From assembly GCA_008360955.1 (NCBI GenBank), contig LUCM01001689.1, positions 1 to 64,000 on the forward strand: a stretch of DNA of 64,000 bases. The letters are read 5' to 3'. Position 1 is the stretch's first letter, and the number at the start of each line of letters is the position of its first letter. The translations under genes were made by a program, and so were the position numbers. A model generated the notes under the pieces. That model was given only the letters and a program-made list of their open reading frames with translations, made no database searches and was not told the DNA's origin. Below are positions 61,257 through 64,000 of the stretch, piece after piece. Source of the stretch: Fasciolopsis buskii. Lineage: Eukaryota; Platyhelminthes; Trematoda; Plagiorchiida; Fasciolidae.

Positions 61257-63285
61257 AAAAAAAAAAGAAATAGGGCATATTGTAGGCATTGTAGACAGAG
61301 ACTGAATGCCTTAGAAATGAAGCACCGAATCAGTAAAATGCGCCGATTTCGGTCAGCAAAAAAGATCACGCGCTTTTCAGGTGACCAGCAAGATTTTGTA
61401 ACCATTAATTGCGCGCCGACGTACTCTGTTTTGCATACTGCTGAGCGGTATCCACCAATTAGAAGCGAGTTAAACGAAAAACGGTCCAAAAATTGCATAA
61501 CATGATAAGGAAACCATCATGCAAACGAGGAACCATTAAGAATACAAGAACGCCACTGATTGCTGCACTTAACCTAATTTCTCCAACCGTATTGTGAGGG
61601 GACTTCGCGGACTCTAACCGGGGAGTCTAACTCGGACCACTTCACTAACTGAAGTTTCCATTCTTTTTTTGAATGTCACGGACTGGCTGCCTCAGACTAT
61701 CTCCCAACTACTGCCAACATCGGAAAACAACGCGTGCTGAATGAATCCATTTGTTGGCATATTGAACATGCGCCCCATCTATTACCGGATCTTCTGAAAA
61801 CTGCGCTCCAAAGTTCGGCTCTCCAAGTCTAGCATCCAAGGGGCAGAAAAAATCTACTCACTGCAAGCGCGCAGCGCTGCGGAAGACATCGGCAGTCATA
61901 CTTCTGGGTCGTGCAGAACGTTTAGTCCAACAGTTATGATAATGGCGATGTAGATGTCTCATATGGATGAAAGGGAATCGGAGAATAAACAATTACCAGA
62001 TGTGATCTACCTGTTTAACTACCGGGCGCAGAAGGGAACGAATACTAGTCCGGTGATTAGTCTTGAACACAAGGCTCATCGAATAGACGACCATGGAGAA
62101 GGAGCGGCAGTGTTGAGGGCGTGGTGGGTTTTTACCTGGCAGGTGTTGCCCTAGAACTTCCACAAGTTCGCTGATGGCACTGTGACCTTCTGTTGTGTTA
62201 CACTGACCTCATAAGGTTTTCCATTTGTGGAAGAACCGCTGAATCGCCCACGGTATCGTATGGAACAACACTGCTGCTTTCGAAATCACGTTTCGCAGCG
62301 CGAATGTTACAGGTGCAGCCTCAAGTAAACAGATCTACTCTGGACTAGGCGACCGAGAAGTACAGCAGTCCACGGGAGAATCACGAACAACAACGGATAG
62401 CCAATAATTTGAAGGGGTCTGGAAGAGTTCCGATGCTCGGTGAAACTTGCAGAGACATCACTTTTTTCTCTTTCTCGCATACTGTTTCTGCCTTTCGCCA
62501 TGGTTTTGGTGGAACAAAATGTGTACAGATAAATACAAAATAACAATAATACTTGTCTAAATACAACGCTTCAACTGTAAAAACAACATTCGACTCTGAG
62601 TTAGTCCAATCTCGGAACAACATTGCATGCTTTAAAATGTTGGGGAATATTTGAAAGTAATCATGGTTGTTCCACAAATTCGTAAATCTTCAGTCAGGTG
62701 GTGTATAGCCTTGGCATATATCGATCCTTTTATTTGTATAAGAAGCTGGGGCCATTTCCATAGTCACTTCTATTACAAAGGTGTGTGGAAACAAACTACA
62801 ACTTTAAAGACCGGGATGAGAGAACCTAATCTACGCTGCACAGTCTTCGGTAAACATTTCCACAGAACTGGACGATTGATTGAATCAAACACCGCTTATC
62901 AAACGACGATGAGAAGTTATAGGCCAGCGGAAGGTATCACGGTACTCGCAAGCTTGCCACAGAGAAAACACGTGGCTAAAACAAGCTGACCGACTGACAC
63001 TGGCCCAAATCACAAACCTAAGCCTCCCAAATACAAAATGACCGGTTGAGAATAACGATTTCTAGAGCTGAATTAACTCGCCATAAACGGCACCACAGGG
63101 TATTCAAAAATGCCGTGTATTGATGAAAATAGTTGGCTTAAATCTACGAGTTAAAAGCTCGCTATAATATGAGCGATGAGGCCAATATGAATCCGCGAGA
63201 ACGATGGTGTTCATGAAAAATAAGATATCAATTTCGGAAACGCAAGTTCCCCCGAGATCAAATAGGTCTTCACAAATGTAGATAA
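61257..63285. repeat. Second copy of the block, interrupted by an 858-bp insertion
   Basis: 61257-61586 and 62443-63285 reproduce the first copy. The 61587-62442 segment between them is absent there. Downstream of 63285 the sequence continues beyond the point where the first copy was cut. Confidence 0.95.
61587..62442 (-). mobile_element. Insertion present in one copy only, RTE 3'-like left end
   Basis: The first about 110 bases (GTGAGGGGACTTCGCGGACT..., GTCACGGACTGGCTGCCTCA) resemble the reverse complement of the RTE 3' UTR at 32.46-32.58 kb. The right end (ATCTACTCTGGACTAGGCGA) resembles 28.83-28.87 kb. A 2-base AA is the only candidate target duplication. The middle has no recognised coding region. 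The strand given follows the RTE-like part. Confidence 0.55.
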
Positions 63286-64000
63286 CTTTGAACACAATCT
63301 ACAGGAGAAAACTAACCGTTATCTTATTAACCCAAGAACCCCACCTTAATGGTGAACCGCCGACGGTCTGTCCAAATACCAGTGATAAATAAGGAGTTGT
63401 CACTTATTACATAAAGCAACAGTATTGTTGATGCACAATCCGCCGGAGATCTATACTGTATTTGTTTTCGTAGACTTGGCATTACCAGTTATCCACATTT
63501 CAGTCTGAAAGTTGTGACTGACATTTTTCTGTCCAATCTGTGTGTTCCCAAATTGAGAACTGTGGTACATGAATTCGTACAACTTCTGTTTTCAATGATA
63601 CGGGAATAAGGAAAAAAGACAAATTCCTACCTAAAAACCCAACCATATGCACCGAAGTCTGGCAACCAGAAGTTCGCTAAGACAAAAGTCATTAGTGCTG
63701 CAGAGTGATTTTTGGTCAACTCGGAATGTGGAGCATGGGAAATCTTCGGATGACAACCATCAACCGAGCGGATAAGCCGATTTCGTGCACACCTTCGTCA
63801 TCGGCATACAACGCTTATGGAAAAAACTTCTTTTGCAGTTTAGGCCGTCTCCAGTGACAGAGTATCCTCAGTATTTGGGAATGATACAATGAATCTGAAG
63901 TATAGGAAAATGAAAGGGCCACAAGAAAGATTTTAAATCCACTCAGTCGAATTTACTGAGCAATCACTCAAGCACATTTTATGATTTCCCACTACAGATG
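63286..64000. other. Right flank, nothing recognised
   Basis: No long frame and no motif. Upstream exons of the Atos gene could lie here or beyond the window, but none could be identified. Confidence 0.4.

Noticed and set aside
61181..61498. Minus-strand frame with MQFLDRFSFNSLLIGGYRS that continues into the Atos acceptor tract.
   Set aside because: It is intronic sequence, and spans the N join; the same frame occurs at 59997-60326.

Overview
The window reads as repeat-rich genomic DNA of a digenean trematode (flatworm). Short exons sit between long introns, the non-coding DNA is full of decayed RTE-like non-LTR retrotransposons and tRNA-derived SINEs, and simple repeats are common. There is no bacterial gene packing. 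Placement within the flukes is inferred from the retroelement type and overall character; base composition would fit Fasciola-like flukes, but this is not proven.

The one host gene recognised is on the minus strand, roughly 60.07 kb down to 39.6 kb. It is a homologue of Atos/FAM214 (vertebrate ATOSA/ATOSB, Drosophila atossa). Four exons have good splice sites: 60068-58595 (Ser-rich N-terminal part ending in the RRTGLPLQSSP motif), 54466-53881 (low-complexity linker ending in NFE), 43318-43091 (the family's most conserved domain) and 40456-39840 (the LTLFNPN...KMFV...SQTFLRQRT block, a long insert, then RYLVHLR). Splice phase shows that at least one more exon lies between the first two. A last exon (39791-39635) is proposed only tentatively.

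Layout: 1-9.1 kb holds simple repeats and no recognisable gene. At 9.16-11.8 kb two RTE endonuclease fragments lie head to head. Further RTE pieces lie at 16.15-17.77 (-), 21.9-23.6 (+), 29.0-31.24 (+), 32.45-33.11 (-), 44.4-45.6 (-) and 51.46-52.49 (+). The last two are inside the 10.6-kb Atos intron. The four reverse-transcriptase active-site boxes that can be read are all mutated, so this is a graveyard. Two SINE-like families are scattered between 17 and 58 kb.

At 60.1-63.3 kb there is an assembly artefact or haplotype structure. Contig text is repeated on both sides of a single N at 61256, and one copy carries an extra ~858 bp. The duplicated block begins inside the polypyrimidine tract just upstream of the first visible Atos exon, so it affects the search for that gene's 5' end. 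Nothing in the window amounts to a new multi-gene system. The most useful results are the Atos gene structure, its trematode insert, the haplotype insertion and the repeat history.
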